Of a DNA stretch of 64,000 nt, positions 60,671-64,000 are shown in pieces. Each line of letters starts with the position of its first letter. Position 1 is the stretch's first letter. Source of the stretch: Apostichopus japonicus (Eukaryota > Echinodermata > Holothuroidea > Aspidochirotida > Stichopodidae); the NCBI RefSeq assembly GCF_037975245.1, contig NC_092567.1:12208376-12272375 (forward strand), in the 5' to 3' direction. The notes beneath the pieces are model-generated. The model did no database searches. It had not been told where the DNA came from and worked only from the letters and a program-made list of their open reading frames with translations. The translations under genes were made by a program, and so were the position numbers.

Positions 60671-63486
60671 TAAACATTAATCCTAAGTATTAGTTTTAAA
60701 TGTGATACAAAAATATGAAATACTCTCAAATGAAACAAATATCGAAACATTAATGACTATTATTACGGGCAAGGAAATTGTGTTGCTGGTTTGCTAAATG
60801 TGTAAAGTTAACGTGCCTGACTAAAATTGCATCAATAAATGTACTAAACTATGGCATAGAATCTGCTATATGTGTATATTATCTTTATTGCTCCTAGGAA
60901 GGTGGTATTGGCAGGGTCTTAGTAGCCTTCCAGTAAAGTCAGCCTCCCCTCCTCTTAGTTTGGACTTTTTTTTCCAGAAATTCTTCCATTCTGACAATAA
61001 TTTGCTTGACTTTTCCTACGTTTACTGCATTTATTAAATACTGTTTAAGTCTATTTATATCCGGAATGATTCTGCTAACAAGCAGGATTACGACTCGATA
61101 AGGTTTGCCCCCCCCCCCCCCTCCTAACCAAGTAAATAATTTGGTAGTTTAGAGAAACTATTGCCAATGAGACTTTAGCTTTGACCATTAATTCTGGTTA
61201 AAAGAGTAATATAGTACGGTCGGATTCGTTCAATACGGCAACATACGGAAACGTTGTACTCAAAGCCGAAGTCCTCTTTGCACGTACCCTTTGGCCAGCA
61301 ACGGCAAATCGTTATTTCTCAAAAGGTTGCTTTTACTAACATCGTAGAGTCTGTATCGTTTTTAATTTTTTAACAAAAACAATCTACAGGGTAGATTAAA
61401 ATTATCAAAGGAACTTAAAATTCCGCTTGGTAATATGAAATAAGTAAATGTTAATACTGTTATGTACTTAGCATGTCGTTAAATGTTGTATAAATAAATA
61501 ACTGCCGGCATAGCATAAGACGTATGAGGAACAAACGTATTTGTTTATGCATTATAAATAAGGTTCTCATTCGACTACTACAATTATATTACATGCCAAC
61601 CTTACTCATTACCAGTTGAATCCCTTTGCCAAATCTAACGAGGAACATGTACGATCTTGGTGGGAACATTTGTGTGAAGGTGATATAAAATGTCGGTTTT
61701 TGAATACATAAATAAAAACACACACACACACATCGTGTATCATAGTACACTATCACGTACGATACGTCAAAGAAGTGGCTTATGAAAGTCTCGAATCGTT
61801 TTGTTCGAATTGAATTTTATTCATCATCACGGGACCATGTTGAAGTTATCAGCTCTTTACATCTGTTATGTTAAATTAGAAGAGTAGGAGGTCTTAATGA
61901 GATTCCTCAATGCGGTCTCATATTACGCTACATACACTTCTTCTTTTTTGACCAAACTGAGCAGACGGAATCTGGTTGAGAGGAAAAACCGATAAAGTAT
62001 TGTAAAACAGTAAGTGATCATCAAATGACGTATAAAAGTGGTAAGGCGCTGAGCATGGCAATATATCGATAAACAAGCCAAATGTAGTGTACCGACTGAG
62101 GCGCTTGAGATAACATATGTATACAATTTTAACCCGTTTCTTAAGGTTGAAATTTGAAATCGGTCACGTGACATATCCTCTGTACATTGAATGAGGAATT
62201 AACCCTGACTTACAATCATAGTCATTTGATTGACAACTTCATTTAACCATTTAACCATTTTCATCAGAAGATGTCATCATGACGTAAAAATACACGAACG
62301 TTTGCAATCTTCGTTGAAGGGTTGTTTAATAAATAACATTCTGTACATACAACACTGTTAATGTTGGATTCATTTACAAGATTATCAAGTAGATCTCAAA
62401 CATGTCACACAGTCCTGTATAGTACAAAAAGTAAAACAAGAAACGTTTTCAAGAGCGAATATTGATCACATTGATGACATATGCGCATGTGCAAGAATTA
62501 ACATGTTTACAATAAAATAATTAACCGGTTAACCGTCAAAATTTAACCGGTCCGGTCTTATTTTACCTGGTAGTTGAAGACTTAGGAAAGATTGAAAACA
62601 GTTAAGGGGCTAAGATAATAAAAAAAAAAAGTTATCGTGATCCGGAATAAGGTAGAAAACAAAACATTTCTATATTATCTGTCTCTGTTCTCGTAAAACC
62701 GTATATTGTTCATGCGTCTTCTGTGTTTGGATATTTGAGAAGGTCGACGAAATTTCAAATTCGAATAGAATCTTTCAAAGTTCTCGCAAACTGCCGTTAA
62801 CTTATAAAAAATCTAGAAGATTGTGTCAGTTGTAACGAAATTTTAATTGAATTGCATTATTCATAATGTGATCGTGGAGCAAACTCTGACAATTCAGAAT
62901 TAATAGCGTGACCATTCAGCGAACAAAAGGTCTAGCGCCCTCGAAAACGAAAGTTTTCGACAGCCTCTTGGAAAGGAGTTGGTTGAATCTGAAATGGCCG
63001 AGCGCCTCTCTTCCCTTCAATTTAGTCGGACCCCCATCATATTTATTTGGAAGTAGCTTAGTGATCTACTCAAACCACTCACGATCTGTTGTTTTTTCCT
63101 TGATACTAATATATCAAAAAGCGTTAAAATATCATTCATTATTACTAACTGATCAATTCTACGTAGCGGTTTGCAAATAAGATGATCCTAACAAGAACAT
63201 AAAATGTGTTCAATTAATTGCTGATCAGTTTTGTTTTGGTTTATCTAATAAATCCGATTGAAAAACAAGATATTTTACTTTAAATTTACATAAATCAGTT
63301 GCTCATTAGTAAGTACGACTTAAAGAAGTTTTACCGTATCGGTATCTGTGTTTTTCAATTTCGGGAGAGATTTGCTGTTTCCAAGGTCCTTTTGCTTGTG
63401 TCTGTAATTGTAATTTGTACCAAGCATTAGTAAACTAAAATAAAAAAAAATAAACTGGTTAAGTATTGTCAAGAAGCTATTTTCTA
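60671..63486 (+). other. Sequence without assigned gene
   Basis: A C run near 61108, an (AC)n tract near 61720, and palindromic ttaaccggttaacc at about 62521 (possibly a transposon remnant). No supported exon. Confidence 0.4.
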
Positions 63487-63660
63487 GTGTTGTAGTACTC
63501 GAAAAGCACCCGGCACTCGAGCGGCATTCAAACAACTTTTTTTTCAAATGATCGGTACTCGCACTAGGTGAACAGTACTTGGTACTCATCCTTTCGCACC
63601 CGCACTCTGATGCTTAAGTACTCGATTCAAAGTGATAGGTACTCGTTCGTGACGAGTAAT
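63487..63660 (+). repeat. gtactcg-rich segment, possible transposon fragment
   Basis: (g/a)tactcg or its near match recurs at least five times within 170 bases (for example near 63496, 63555, 63577, 63618 and 63642), starting with tagtgttgtagtactcgaaa. Terminal regions of some hAT families look like this, but no inverted partner is present in the window. Confidence 0.35.
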
Positions 63661-64000
63661 GTAAAACAAACAGTTTCGTAATACTGACGTTACAGTAGGT
63701 AGTTATTATAAGTTATCGATGATTTTTATTACTCTGTTATGTCACCGTACTCATGTGTCTCTAATGCAGCAGAATAGCCGACTATATTACCAAGTACAGT
63801 ACATATAACATGAACAAAGAAAGCATACATGATGTATATATGTTTCTTACATATACCAATTTGTAGCATGTTTGTAGTATTAATATTGCACTTGCAACCC
63901 TATTAACCCATCATATTAAGACATTTTACATTTGAAAATTTGTCAAACCATAACAAGACACAAACAATGTCTTCATATTCGACTGGTATATATCATTTAC
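63661..64000 (+). other. Unassigned AT-rich sequence
   Basis: Nothing recognised to the end of the window. Confidence 0.5.

Overview
The window is AT-rich animal DNA: short exons separated by kilobase introns, dense families of short DNA transposons, many G or C homopolymer runs, and one nearly intact LTR retrotransposon. The pol order of that retrotransposon (protease-integrase-reverse transcriptase-RNase H) is that of the Gmr1-like Ty3/gypsy group, known from deuterostomes. With leucine-rich-repeat (LRR) exons and a tRNA-derived SINE, this points to an invertebrate deuterostome. An echinoderm such as a sea cucumber would fit, but this is inference; no species can be named from the sequence alone.

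Layout. A plus-strand LRR-type gene appears to run through the left two thirds. Exons are seen at 3218-3426, 11414-11490, 28678-28733, 37725-37760 and 41762-41820; their splice phases agree, and exon 3 is open only in the frame its neighbours require. Its start and probably its end are outside what I can see. The 17-kb intron between exons 2 and 3 holds the retrotransposon (12421-19400, sense orientation) and two inverted copies of a hAT-like element (21748-22523 and 27171-28019). A second gene piece lies at 44557-46023: a Cys/His-rich exon, then two exons with a conserved-looking C-terminal domain. The exon frames do not fit at its first junction, so it is either a relic or missing exons.

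Mobile DNA. hAT-like elements with 8-bp target duplications are at 21748-22523, 27171-28019, 44895-45237, 53585-54688 and 59577-60662. The last two each carry an insertion of the same ~400-bp MITE, in opposite orientations. Other inverted-repeat elements are at 645-2474, 35074-35566 and 36363-37078, and a partial relative of the first is at 23051-24150. A SINE lies on the minus strand at 29905-30272. Tandem arrays include a 34-bp minisatellite (50731-51280), ~140-bp units with nuclear-receptor-like half-sites (7361-7930 and 9225-9480) and a 136-bp duplication (24905-25222).

Main points for a second look: the single in-frame UAG between integrase and RT in an otherwise intact, very young element; a five-codon upstream ORF abutting its gag start; 15 exact 34-bp repeats that keep a splice-donor-like motif; 13 perfect CRE palindromes (TGACGTCA), six of them within 1.5 kb; and a hairpin module shared by transposons with different ends. 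Most of the remaining sequence is intronic or intergenic, and I could assign no function to it.
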